Source: Oxydemutator sp963693105 (GTDB lineage: Bacteria; Pseudomonadota; Gammaproteobacteria; Poriferisulfidales; Oxydemutatoraceae). Taken from it: a DNA stretch of 64,000 nt. The stretch covers positions 744,001-808,000 of the forward strand of contig OY843752.1 in NCBI GenBank assembly GCA_963693105.1, given 5' to 3'. Shown piece by piece: positions 45,753-55,160 of the stretch; positions within the stretch are counted from its first letter, which is position 1, and each line of letters starts with the position of its first letter. The translations under genes and the position numbers were made by a program. A model generated the notes under the pieces. That model searched no databases. It was given only the letters and a program-made list of their open reading frames with translations, and had not been told where the DNA came from.

Positions 45753-48038
45753 ATGGAGAATCAGGAATCTGAAAAAAAGCAGGATATCCCGCAAAAGAGC
45801 GTGAAGGAGAAAAGGGAGGACAGCGGCGCTGATCTGACTCCCAACCTGGAGGCCGAAGGCGGCCTCAAAAAAGTTCCGACCATTCTCCAGATGGAAGCCA
45901 CCGAATGTGGCGCGGCGGCGCTGGCGATGGTGCTGGCGCATTACGGATGCTGGGTGCCGCTGGAGAAAATGCGGTCCGACTGCGGCGTTTCCCGCGACGG
46001 CTCCAAGGCGCTCAACATCATTCGCGCGGCGCGCGAATACGGCATGATTGGACGCGGCTACCGGTGCCAGGTGGACAAGCTGCTTGAACTGCCCTTCCCG
46101 ATGATCCTGTTCTGGGAATTCAACCACTTTGTTGTTCTGAGGGGGATTAAAAAAAACAAGTACTACCTGAGCGATCCCGCCAGCGGGCCACGTACCGTAA
46201 GCGCCGAGGAATTCAACAAGTCTTTCACCGGCGTCGCCCTGGCGATGTCGCCCGGGCCGGACTTCCAGCGGCAGAAGTCGGAACGCCCCAGCCTGCTCAA
46301 GGAGCTGCTGGCCTACATGAAGGGCAACATCAAGTCCATCGTGTTTGTTTTTCTGATTTCCCTGCTGCTGGTGGTGCCCGGCATCATCGGCCCCGTTTAC
46401 AGCAAGGTTTTTATTGACGATGTGCTGCTGGCGCAGAACAGAAGCTGGATGCGCCTGCTGATTATAGGGATGTTGGTGACTTCTGTTTTCACCGCGATTC
46501 TGACCTGGATGCAGCAGAAAACCCTGAACCGTTTTCAGCAGAAGCTTTCGATTACTCTTTCGTCGCGCTTTTTCTGGCACCTGCTCCGACTGCCGACGGA
46601 TTTCTACGCACAGCGCTATATCGGCGACATCAACGCGCGCGTCGGGGCCTGTAACCAGATGGCGGGGCTGGTGAGCGGCCAGCTCGCCACCAACGCTGTG
46701 CAACTGGTGATGGTGTTCTTTTACGGCGCGGTGATGTTCTTTTACGACGTATGGATGACGGTGGCCGTCATCAGCATGAATATGCTTAATATGATCATGT
46801 TGAATGTGCTCACCAAGGTGCGTGACGACAGCCTGCAGCGAACGGAAAAGGAGGGCCGCAAACTGGCCGGCGTTTCCATCAGCGGAGTCAGTATCATCGA
46901 GACGCTCAAGTCCAACGGCCTGGAGGGGGAATTTTTCTCCAAGTGGGCGGGCTACCATGGCAACATGCTCGTGGCGCAGCAGCGTTTCAGTGTCTGGACC
47001 AGCGTCTTGAACATGTTTCCAACCCTGACCGGGGGGATGACCACCATCTTTATACTGGGGCTCGGCAGTTGGCGGATTACCGAGGGGGATCTGACCGTCG
47101 GCAGCGTCATCGCGTTCAACATGCTGGCCGGAGGTTTCAGCGGGCCTTTCAACGGGCTGCTTGCGGCGAGCCAGAGTTTGCAGGCGGCGAGAGTGGCGAT
47201 TACGCAGATCAACGACGTCATGCGTTACGAAAGGGACAAGCGGTATGATCGCGAAAGCTGGGGCGACCTGGATTACACGAAACAGTTTAAAAAAGCGGGG
47301 CAGTTGTCGGGGCAATTGTCGGGCCATATTGAAGTCCGCAACCTGACTTTCGGCTACAGCAAAAAAGAGGATCCCCTGATTGAAAATCTGAACCTGACCA
47401 TTCGCCCGGGGAACCGGGTCGCCCTGGTCGGGGGGTCAGGCAGCGGCAAGTCCACCCTGGCGAAATTGATTATCAGCCTGTTGAAACCGTGGTCGGGGGA
47501 CGTTCTGTATGACGGCACTCCGGTGGATTCCTTTGATCCGGCGATTCTGTCAAACTCTATCGCTTTCGTGGACCAGGAAATCGTGCTGTTTCAGGGCAGT
47601 CTGCGAGACAATCTGGCGCTGTGGGACTTTTCAATGAAGGAGTACGACATCACCGAGGCATTACGCGACGCCGAGATTTTCGATGAGGTGGCCAAGCGTT
47701 CAAGCCATTACGACATGCCGGTGGACGAGAATGGCAGGAATTTCAGCGGCGGTCAGCGGCAACGGCTGGAGATTGCCCGCGCGTTGGCCACCAATCCGTC
47801 CATCATCGTCTTCGACGAGGCGACGGCGGCCCTTGATCCGGTTACCGAGCAGCGCATTGACGAGCACATCCGGCGACGCGGTTGCACCTGTATTATTGTC
47901 GCGCACCGCCTGAGCACCGTGCGCGACGCCGACGAAATCATCGTCCTCGAAAAAGGATCCATTCTTGAGCGCGGCATCCATGACGACCTCATCACCGAAA
48001 AAGACAGCCGCTATCATCAACTGGTGAGTTCCATATGA
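45753..48038 (+). CDS. NHLM-type ABC exporter with C39 leader peptidase
   Basis: Cleaves a leader peptide after a double glycine and pumps the core peptide across the inner membrane. The 761-residue protein has an N-terminal peptidase C39 domain: catalytic Cys52 in EATECGAAALAMVLAHYG, His in EFNHFVVLRGI and Asp in YYLSDPASGPR. Membrane helices (about residues 195-470) and an ATPase follow, with Walker A GGSGSGKSTLAK, signature FSGGQRQRLEIARAL and Walker B IIVFDEAT. All catalytic residues are intact, so it should process a GG-type precursor; a suitable one is encoded at 63033-63590. Its stop overlaps the start of the second exporter by ATGA. Confidence 0.94.
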   Translation: MENQESEKKQDIPQKSVKEKREDSGADLTPNLEAEGGLKKVPTILQMEATECGAAALAMVLAHYGCWVPLEKMRSDCGVSRDGSKALNIIRAAREYGMIGRGYRCQVDKLLELPFPMILFWEFNHFVVLRGIKKNKYYLSDPASGPRTVSAEEFNKSFTGVALAMSPGPDFQRQKSERPSLLKELLAYMKGNIKSIVFVFLISLLLVVPGIIGPVYSKVFIDDVLLAQNRSWMRLLIIGMLVTSVFTAILTWMQQKTLNRFQQKLSITLSSRFFWHLLRLPTDFYAQRYIGDINARVGACNQMAGLVSGQLATNAVQLVMVFFYGAVMFFYDVWMTVAVISMNMLNMIMLNVLTKVRDDSLQRTEKEGRKLAGVSISGVSIIETLKSNGLEGEFFSKWAGYHGNMLVAQQRFSVWTSVLNMFPTLTGGMTTIFILGLGSWRITEGDLTVGSVIAFNMLAGGFSGPFNGLLAASQSLQAARVAITQINDVMRYERDKRYDRESWGDLDYTKQFKKAGQLSGQLSGHIEVRNLTFGYSKKEDPLIENLNLTIRPGNRVALVGGSGSGKSTLAKLIISLLKPWSGDVLYDGTPVDSFDPAILSNSIAFVDQEIVLFQGSLRDNLALWDFSMKEYDITEALRDAEIFDEVAKRSSHYDMPVDENGRNFSGGQRQRLEIARALATNPSIIVFDEATAALDPVTEQRIDEHIRRRGCTCIIVAHRLSTVRDADEIIVLEKGSILERGIHDDLITEKDSRYHQLVSSI

Positions 48039-50989
48039 GTGACCAGGACAACATTGTAGATCTGGACTTTATAAAACAACTCGGGGGCGAGCCCGTCATG
48101 GTGGGCGGCCACCACCCCATGTTGCTGACTGAGCCGGACGCTTTCTGGGTGATTGAAAACGGCCAGGTCGAATTGTTTGTCGTTGAACTTCTCAACAATG
48201 AACCGATCAGCCAGCGGCACCACATTGCAACCTTGTCCACCAACGACGTGATGTTCGGTTCGTTGCCGGTTGCGATTGACGGCGAGGGCGATCACAGCCT
48301 TGCGCTGTTCGCGGTGGCGACGATGGACACACACCTCTACAAGGGCTCGCTTGAAAAAATGAAGGAGCAGGATTTTGACCTGGCGATGGTGGTGTGGCTC
48401 GACGGCTGGGTGAACAATCTTGAACACGCCTGCGGCCGCGCGTTCAAGATCCGGTCCGACGCCAAACTGCTGGAGGCCGATCCGGGACAGAAATTTGACG
48501 CCGGCGACTGGATTGGGGTCCACCATCTGGATGTATTGTGGATGGAGATTGAAGAGGGCAAATTGCTCTATCAGGGCGAGGAATCCCTGGAGATTGACTC
48601 CGAGAGCGGTATTTTTCCGATTACCGAGTGGTCGTTCCTGGAGGCTGCCAAGGAGGGTTGCACTCTCAACGCACATCACACGCCGACGGCCCTGATACAA
48701 AATCGCCTGTGGGATCACCTGCTGGAATACAACCGCTATTTTCTGAAAGCCCAGGTGCTGCTTCTCAGCAGCCATGCGACGAATCTCGGCAAAAATTTCA
48801 GCGAATCCCGCAAAGGCAGCGAAGAATCGCTCGACCAGTCACTGAGGCGGCTGAGCAGCTTTTTCCAGCGCCGGTCGAGCGGCAGAATTGTGGTGAGATC
48901 CGGCACCGGTCCGCTCGCGAGCATCTGCGAGGCACTGGCATATCAGACCGGCCACGAAATTCCGGAAGACGCGTTGAAGGGCGGCATCAGCGATTTGTCC
49001 CTGGCGGATGTGTTGCGGCGCGCCGGCTTTCTCTACCGCAAGCTCAAACTGGCGGATTCCGGGTGGCACACGCGGGACTCCGGCGCCCTGGTTGCCGTGA
49101 TGCGCGCGGACGACCGGGCGGTGGCGCTGTTGCCTCAGAGAGGCAAAGGCTACAAGGTGTACGACCCGACCATGAAGGACGATTACGAGTTCAAGCCCTC
49201 GATGTTTGCGGACATGTACCCGAGCGCCTATATGGTCTATTCTCCGATGACCGGAAAGATCAAGGGGCTGAAGGACATTTTCAGGTTCAGTCTGCGGCAT
49301 GACTTGATCAGCGACATCGTAATCGTCGCCTCTCTTGCCATATTGGGCGGATTGCTCGGTATTCTGACGCCGATAGCAACCAGTTATATCCTGAGCGATT
49401 TCATTCCCAACAGGGACCATGTGATGATTTACAGCACCCTGGCGGCGTTGTTTGTGGCGATGATCGGCAGCCTGATTTTCGGGGCGGTCAACTTCGTCGC
49501 GATGACCCGCGTCACCTTGCGCATGTCGCTGTCCGTGCAATCGGGGATGTGGGGGCGTCTGATGCACTTGCCGGTGAACTTTTTCCGCCGGTTCACTGCC
49601 GGTGATCTCGCCAACCGCGCCCTTGGCGTTGACGGAATCCGCGGGGCCCTGACCAACACCGTGGTTTCGGCGTTCACCAGCGTCATCGGCGGTGTGCTGA
49701 ATTTTGGCCTGATGGTCTATTACAGTTGGCGCCTGACCATAGTCGCCATTCTGGTCGTGGCCGTGATGGCGGCCCTGACGGCGTTCATGATACGGATGCA
49801 ATTGCCGCACCAGCGCGAGATAATAAAGCAACAGGGGCTGATTGACGGACTGGTGTTCCAGTTGCTGAGCGGGCTTGCCAAGTTGCGGGTCGCGGGCAGG
49901 GAGAACTTCGGGTTCTCGCATTGGGGGAAGAGTTACGCCACGCAGAAAGCGTCCGAGTACAAGGCGTTGCAGTGGCGCGCCGCACAGGCCACGTTGAACA
50001 GCACTTTCGGCGTGTTTTCGACTGTGACGATGTTCTCGTTCATTGTTTATGTTTTGCTCGACGAGGGCGGCGGCTCCCAGCCCGATTTCAACTTGACAAG
50101 TTTTCTGGCGTTCAATGCCGCTTTCGGGCAGTTCACCGGGACGATGCTGGGGTTGACGTCAACGCTCGCGACCGTCATTGAGATTATTCCGCTGTATGAA
50201 CGTATCCGACCCATCATGGAGGAGGAGCCGGAGGAAAGCGCCGGGCGGCTTCTGCTGGATCCGGTTCGCGGCAAAGTCGAGTATGCCCGGGTGACGTTCA
50301 GTTACAGCAAAGAGGTGGGGCAGGTTCTGCGCGATGTCAGTTTCAGTATTGATCGGGGCGAATACGTGGCTTTTGTCGGCGAGTCGGGGGCCGGCAAATC
50401 CACCGTAGGGCGCCTGTTGCTGGGTTTTGAAAAGCCCGATTCCGGATCCGTTTTTATTGACGGGCATGATCTGGCCGAACTCGACATCAGGGAATACAGA
50501 CGGCAGATGGGCATTGTTTTGCAGGGCTCGCAATTGATGTCGGGTTCGATTCTTGAGAACATCCGCAGCGGTCTGACCGACCTCGGCCAGAAAGAGGCCG
50601 AGGAAGCGGCCGCGCAGGCGGGCTTGCTGGACGACATCCAGGCCATGCCGATGGGTATGTACACGGTGTTGCCGGAAGGGGGCGCCGGGCTTTCGGGAGG
50701 GCAGAAGCAACGCCTGATGATTGCGCGTGCGCTGGCGCGCAAGCCGCGCCTGTTGTTGTTCGATGAGGCGACCAGTTCACTGGACAACATCAGTCAGGAT
50801 ATTGTGAAGAAAAGCCTGAGCCAGATTAATATCACGCGGATTGTCATTGCCCACCGCCTGAGCACGATTGTTGATGTGGACAGAATTTACGTGATGCAGG
50901 ACGGAAGCATCGTTGAGTACGGCACCTACAACGAGTTGCTTCAAAAGGACGGTTACTTTGCGCGTCTGGCGAAACGCCAGATTTTATAG
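48035..50989 (+). CDS. NHLM-type second ABC exporter (no peptidase)
   Basis: The 984-residue protein has a long N-terminal region (about residues 1-400) lacking the C39 cysteine motif; its first 150 residues look like a beta-rich cyclic-nucleotide-binding-type fold (VGGHHPMLLTEPDAFWVIENGQVEL, short form AFWVIENGQVELF). Membrane helices follow (DIVIVASLAILGGLLGIL, VIGGVLNFGLMVYYSW), then an ATPase with Walker A GESGAGKSTVGRLLLG, signature LSGGQKQRLMIARALA and Walker B LLLFDEATSS. This matches the second ABC protein that accompanies the peptidase exporter in NHLM systems, and the two may form a heterodimer. Translation is coupled to the first exporter. Confidence 0.9.
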   Translation: MSDQDNIVDLDFIKQLGGEPVMVGGHHPMLLTEPDAFWVIENGQVELFVVELLNNEPISQRHHIATLSTNDVMFGSLPVAIDGEGDHSLALFAVATMDTHLYKGSLEKMKEQDFDLAMVVWLDGWVNNLEHACGRAFKIRSDAKLLEADPGQKFDAGDWIGVHHLDVLWMEIEEGKLLYQGEESLEIDSESGIFPITEWSFLEAAKEGCTLNAHHTPTALIQNRLWDHLLEYNRYFLKAQVLLLSSHATNLGKNFSESRKGSEESLDQSLRRLSSFFQRRSSGRIVVRSGTGPLASICEALAYQTGHEIPEDALKGGISDLSLADVLRRAGFLYRKLKLADSGWHTRDSGALVAVMRADDRAVALLPQRGKGYKVYDPTMKDDYEFKPSMFADMYPSAYMVYSPMTGKIKGLKDIFRFSLRHDLISDIVIVASLAILGGLLGILTPIATSYILSDFIPNRDHVMIYSTLAALFVAMIGSLIFGAVNFVAMTRVTLRMSLSVQSGMWGRLMHLPVNFFRRFTAGDLANRALGVDGIRGALTNTVVSAFTSVIGGVLNFGLMVYYSWRLTIVAILVVAVMAALTAFMIRMQLPHQREIIKQQGLIDGLVFQLLSGLAKLRVAGRENFGFSHWGKSYATQKASEYKALQWRAAQATLNSTFGVFSTVTMFSFIVYVLLDEGGGSQPDFNLTSFLAFNAAFGQFTGTMLGLTSTLATVIEIIPLYERIRPIMEEEPEESAGRLLLDPVRGKVEYARVTFSYSKEVGQVLRDVSFSIDRGEYVAFVGESGAGKSTVGRLLLGFEKPDSGSVFIDGHDLAELDIREYRRQMGIVLQGSQLMSGSILENIRSGLTDLGQKEAEEAAAQAGLLDDIQAMPMGMYTVLPEGGAGLSGGQKQRLMIARALARKPRLLLFDEATSSLDNISQDIVKKSLSQINITRIVIAHRLSTIVDVDRIYVMQDGSIVEYGTYNELLQKDGYFARLAKRQIL

Positions 50990-51052
50990 CCCGCCGCCCA
51001 CTGCCACCGAGTCGCAGGCCGTAACAGCCGTGAGGGCTTTGTCCGGGGCGCC

Positions 51053-52588
51053 ATGAGCATACTTCGTTTCTCCGGCAAACCTCACTTCCGGCTGTGTTTC
51101 CATCCCGACCAGACCGTGGTCGAAAGGAGCGACGGCCGGTTTGTTCTGCGCAACAAGGCCGGCGACTGGAAGTCCATTTACCGCACCGATGTTGAGTGGC
51201 ATCGCCTCCTGATTGAGACCATCCGGCAGGGCGCGTCGTTCGAGGACATCCGCGATGCGATTCGTCCGTTGCTTGACGAGGAGCAGACGGCCGAAGCGCT
51301 GGCGCAGGTGAACGATCTTTTCCTCGGCGAGATGTTGGTGGTAAAACTCGTCCCGGGTGACGGCATGGACAGCGCGCTGATATCCCTTGTCCCGCACGGC
51401 GTTGAATACACGCCGGAATTCGCGGAAATTGCCGATGACGAAAGACTGACGCTGTCGCGTTTCGTGATGATGCGGCGCGAGGAGGGGCGGGTCATGCTGG
51501 AAACGTCCCTGAAGCCCTACCATCTGGTGCCGGAAACGCCTGAAGCGGATGCCTTTTTGACCCGTTTTCTGCGTACTGCCGCAGTATCGGATGTTTTGTC
51601 GGAATGGCCCGGGTCTTCGCGCGCGCCGCTCCGGGACATGCTGGCGTTGCTGAGAAACGACGGCATTTTATTGTCCGTGCCCGGCGACAGGAGCGGTCTG
51701 ACCCGTTACGACGAGGGAGAGATTGCGGCGCAATGGGATGTCCACGATTTGTACATGCACAGCACCAGCCGCCTCGGATATACGCAGATGGGCTATGGTG
51801 AGATTGGCGGCACATTTCCGAACATCGGACACAGCGACCCGCAGCCGGCGGTGCGCCCGTCGTGGGACGGCGAGGTGACTGAACTGGCCAGGCCCGATAT
51901 GGAAAAACTGTACAGGGAGGACCGCCCGTTTGCGGCGGTGCAGGATGGCCGCCGCACGGTGCGCGCTTACAACGAGCAGCAGCCGATTTCCGTCGAACAA
52001 CTCGGCCATCTCCTGTACCGCGGTTGCCGCATCCTGTTCCGCAAAGAGGTGCCCATCTCAAGCCCGCAGGCGGACGCCGCGGGATTGACTTCGCTGGATT
52101 TTGCGTGGCGCCCCTACCCGACCGGCGGCGCCAGTTACGAACTGGAAGTGTATCTGTCGGTGGATCGCTGCAGCGGTCTTGGCAGCGGTTTCTATCATTA
52201 TGACGCCGCCCGCCATTGTCTCGTCAAACTCCGGGACCGCACCAGGGAAATGGACAAAATACTGCGTCTCGCCTTTCTTGCGACGGGTCTCCAGGCCAGG
52301 CCGCAGGTCGTGCTTCACATGGCCGCCCGCTTCCAGCGGGTGACATGGAAATACCGCGCCATCGCTTATTCCGGGATTCTGAGGAACGCCGGGGTGCTCT
52401 ACCAGACCCTGTACCTGGTGGCGACGGCGATGGGAATTGCGCCGTGCGGCCTCGGTTCGGGCAACATCGAGCTTTTCCAGAGGGTGACGGGGCTGGATCC
52501 GATGGTCGAGGGCAGCGTCGGCGATTTCGGTCTCGGCAATTTGCCCGCTGGTTACCGCGAGGAGAACAGGGGAACGTGGCACACCTGA
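51053..52588 (+). CDS. SagB-type peptide dehydrogenase, copy 1
   Basis: An FMN-dependent nitroreductase-fold oxidoreductase of the SagB/ThcOx type, which in thiazole/oxazole peptide pathways oxidises azolines to azoles. The 511-residue protein has a long N-terminal domain (about 1-290) and a C-terminal catalytic domain with RRTVRAYNEQQPISVEQLGHLLY (short form RTVRAYNEQQPIS), RPYPTGGASYELEVYL, SGFYHYDA, WKYRAIAYSGILRNAGVLYQ (exactly as in SagB proteins) and APCGLGSGN. Its closest relative is the next gene. The YcaO cyclodehydratase that normally makes the substrate is absent here. It starts 63 bases after the ABC genes. Confidence 0.88.
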   Translation: MSILRFSGKPHFRLCFHPDQTVVERSDGRFVLRNKAGDWKSIYRTDVEWHRLLIETIRQGASFEDIRDAIRPLLDEEQTAEALAQVNDLFLGEMLVVKLVPGDGMDSALISLVPHGVEYTPEFAEIADDERLTLSRFVMMRREEGRVMLETSLKPYHLVPETPEADAFLTRFLRTAAVSDVLSEWPGSSRAPLRDMLALLRNDGILLSVPGDRSGLTRYDEGEIAAQWDVHDLYMHSTSRLGYTQMGYGEIGGTFPNIGHSDPQPAVRPSWDGEVTELARPDMEKLYREDRPFAAVQDGRRTVRAYNEQQPISVEQLGHLLYRGCRILFRKEVPISSPQADAAGLTSLDFAWRPYPTGGASYELEVYLSVDRCSGLGSGFYHYDAARHCLVKLRDRTREMDKILRLAFLATGLQARPQVVLHMAARFQRVTWKYRAIAYSGILRNAGVLYQTLYLVATAMGIAPCGLGSGNIELFQRVTGLDPMVEGSVGDFGLGNLPAGYREENRGTWHT

Positions 52589-52598
52589 ATCATTCGCC

Positions 52599-54125
52599 AT
52601 GAGCATTCTCAGCCTTTCCAGAAAGCCCTGCTTCCGGTTCCGTCTCCACCCCGGCCAGACGGTTGTGGAAAATGACAACCGCAAATTCGTTTTTCGCAGT
52701 GTGGCCGGCGAGTGGGAGTCCTTCTATCAAACCGATGTCGAGTGGCAGCGGCTCCTCGTCAAGCTACTGCAACGCGGCGCCTCGCTTGCGGCCGTCCGGA
52801 GCGCGGTTTTCCCCCTGCTCGGCGTCGGCAAAACGGCCGCTGTCCTGGGACAGGTGGATTATCTCTTTCAGGCCGGAATGCTGGTGATGCAGCTGGCCGC
52901 GGATGAAAACACCGACGATGCATGGATGACTTTTGTACCGCACAGCGTTCCATACACGCCGAAATTTCCGGAGGTCGGGGATGAGGAAAGGCTCATGTTC
53001 TCGCGTTTTACGATGCTGCGCCGCGAGGACGACCGCATCGTCGTGGACACGCCCTTGAAGCCGTACCACCTGGTGTCGGAGACACCGTTCACGGATGCGC
53101 TCTTGATGCAGTTGATGCGCGGTGCTTCCGTGTCGCACGTCCTGGCGGCGTGTCCCGGGCCCTCGCGCGCCGCGTTGCGGGACGCGCTGGCTTTGCTGAA
53201 GCAGGACGGCATTTTGCTGTCGCTACCCGCGGACCGGGCCTGCCTGACCCGTCATGATGAAGGCGAGGCGTCGGCACAGTGGGATTTCCACGATTTGCAC
53301 ATGCACAGCCACAGCCGTGTCGGATTCACGCAGGTCGGCTACGGCGAGTTCGGCGGTGTTTTCCCGAATATCGGACGCTACGATCCGTTGCCCGCGGTGC
53401 GCCCGGCCTGGGACGGCCCCACCGTCGCGCTTGCAAAACCCGACATGGAGAAACTGCACAAACAGAATTTCCCGGCGTTTGCCGGGGTACAGGATTATCG
53501 CCGCTCGGTGCGCCAGTACAACGAGGAACAGCCGATCTCAATCGAACAACTGGGTCATTTTCTCTACCGCAGTTGCCGGATCATGTTCCGGCATGAGATG
53601 GAGATGGAAAGTCCGCTGTTGGACGTGGACGGCAAAGTGCCCATGCAGTTTGCGTGGCGGCCGTACCCGACCGGCGGCGCCAGTTATGAACTGGAGGTGT
53701 ATTTGTCGGCGGATCGCTGCGCCGGTCTCGACAGCGGTTTTTATCATTACGACGCCGACCGTCACTGTCTCGTCAAGATACTGGAGCGCACCCCGGAAGT
53801 CGAGCAGATGCTGTTTGGTGCGTATGTTGCGACGGCTCACCAGGCGAAGCCGCAGGTTGTCCTGCACATTGCCGCGCGTTTTCAGCGCGTTGCCTGGAAA
53901 TACCGCGCCATCGCCTATTCGGTTATCCTGAAGAACGCCGGGGTGCTTTACCAGACTTTGTACCTGGTGGCGACGGCGATGGGAATTGCGCCGTGCGGCC
54001 TCGGTTCGGGCAACATCGAGCTTTTCCAGAAGATGACGGGGCTGGATCCGATGGTCGAGGGCAACGTCGGTGATTTCGGTCTCGGCAGCTTGCCTGCCGA
54101 TTACCACCGCCAACAAAAGCGGTAA
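52599..54125 (+). CDS. SagB-type peptide dehydrogenase, copy 2
   Basis: A tandem paralogue of the preceding gene, ten bases downstream, with the same domain plan over 508 residues: N-terminal domain opening MSILSLSRKPCFRFRLHPGQ, then RRSVRQYNEEQPISIEQLGHFLY (short form RSVRQYNEEQPIS), RPYPTGGASYELEVYLSADR, SGFYHYDAD, WKYRAIAYSVILKNAGVLYQ and APCGLGSGNIELFQ. Near the 3' end a 72-base stretch is identical to copy 1 (53959-54030 against 52410-52481), including third codon positions. Keeping two near-complete copies suggests a heteromer or two oxidation steps. The substrate is unknown. Confidence 0.88.
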   Translation: MSILSLSRKPCFRFRLHPGQTVVENDNRKFVFRSVAGEWESFYQTDVEWQRLLVKLLQRGASLAAVRSAVFPLLGVGKTAAVLGQVDYLFQAGMLVMQLAADENTDDAWMTFVPHSVPYTPKFPEVGDEERLMFSRFTMLRREDDRIVVDTPLKPYHLVSETPFTDALLMQLMRGASVSHVLAACPGPSRAALRDALALLKQDGILLSLPADRACLTRHDEGEASAQWDFHDLHMHSHSRVGFTQVGYGEFGGVFPNIGRYDPLPAVRPAWDGPTVALAKPDMEKLHKQNFPAFAGVQDYRRSVRQYNEEQPISIEQLGHFLYRSCRIMFRHEMEMESPLLDVDGKVPMQFAWRPYPTGGASYELEVYLSADRCAGLDSGFYHYDADRHCLVKILERTPEVEQMLFGAYVATAHQAKPQVVLHIAARFQRVAWKYRAIAYSVILKNAGVLYQTLYLVATAMGIAPCGLGSGNIELFQKMTGLDPMVEGNVGDFGLGSLPADYHRQQKR

Positions 54126-54158
54126 TCTCCCGCAGCCGTTTTATAATAGAGGAAGAAA

Positions 54159-55160
54159 ATGCCGATTTTTATGATAGGAACCCAGCGTTCCGGCTCCAAT
54201 CTGCTGCGGCTTATGCTGCACCAGTCGCCGGATCTTGTCGCGCCGCATCCGCCGCATATTCTGCAGAAGATGAAGCCGCTGCTTCCGCTATACGGCGATC
54301 TGGCGGATACGGACCGTTTCAATCTGCTGGTGGACGATGTCTGCCGCCTGGTTGAGACCAATCCGGTTGCATGGCGCGAGGCGCCTTTTGACAGGCAGCA
54401 TATCCTGAAGCGCTGCAAAGAACATTCGCTGCTCTCCGTCATGGCGGCGATTTATGATCAGCACATGTGCGATTCGGGCGCCCGCGACTGGGTGTGCAAG
54501 AGTCTTGCCAACGTCCGTTTTCTCGACGAAATCAAGGCGCATTTCAACGGCGCCGTGAAGTTCATCTATCTTTACCGTGACGGGCGCGACGTTGCGTTGT
54601 CTTTTCAAAAGGCCGTCGTCGGCGAGAAGCATGTGTATTCGATTGCGAAACAATGGCGTGACGATCAGGAGGCGGCGCTCACATTCTGCCGGCACAACGA
54701 AAAGGCCGCCTTTGGCCTGGGCTACGAGAAACTGACGACCGATCCGGAGCCCGTGCTTGAGCGGCTGTGCGATTTTCTCGAAATCGAATTCGTGCCGCGC
54801 ATGCTCGCGCCGCACGCTTCGCAGGAGGCCACGGCGACCTCGCTCGCCGGAAATTTGTGGTCCAACGTAAGCCGCCCAATCTTGCAAAATTCACAGAAAT
54901 TCCGTACCCAGATGCCGCCCGAATCGCTGCACATATTTGAGGCCGTGGCCGGCGACTCGCTTCGTGCCCTTGATTATGAGCTGGTTTCCGACCCGCCGGC
55001 CGACGGTGTTTCCTTTGGAGCCGATGAAATCGCGCGTTTCGAGGATGAAAACCGCAGTCTCAAAGCGCAATTCATGCGCCAACATGCCGATTCGGCGGAT
55101 CTTAAAAACCGCGCACCCCAGGAAGACGTGGTGCAGAGTATCCGCAGGCGCGCCGGCTGA
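54159..55160 (+). CDS. Sulfotransferase
   Basis: Transfers sulfate from PAPS to a hydroxyl or amino group. The 333-residue protein starts with the 5'-phosphosulfate loop FMIGTQRSGSNLLRLMLHQ (motif QRSGSNLL) and has the 3'-phosphate site FIYLYRDGRDVALSFQKAV with the conserved Arg and Ser. GLGYEKLTTDPEPVLERLCDFLEI is the usual C-terminal portion. GGAAG precedes the ATG. It follows the SagB pair by 33 bases and overlaps the ChrA-like gene (TGATG), so it is probably part of the export operon. A tailoring role on the exported peptide is attractive but unproven; a glycan or lipid acceptor is the main alternative. Confidence 0.85.
   Translation: MPIFMIGTQRSGSNLLRLMLHQSPDLVAPHPPHILQKMKPLLPLYGDLADTDRFNLLVDDVCRLVETNPVAWREAPFDRQHILKRCKEHSLLSVMAAIYDQHMCDSGARDWVCKSLANVRFLDEIKAHFNGAVKFIYLYRDGRDVALSFQKAVVGEKHVYSIAKQWRDDQEAALTFCRHNEKAAFGLGYEKLTTDPEPVLERLCDFLEIEFVPRMLAPHASQEATATSLAGNLWSNVSRPILQNSQKFRTQMPPESLHIFEAVAGDSLRALDYELVSDPPADGVSFGADEIARFEDENRSLKAQFMRQHADSADLKNRAPQEDVVQSIRRRAG

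Noticed and set aside
54142..54147. Perfect TATAAT just before the sulfotransferase gene
   Set aside because: It lies 11 bases before the ATG, so a transcript from it would start after the ribosome site. No -35 is seen. The gene is better explained as part of the operon.
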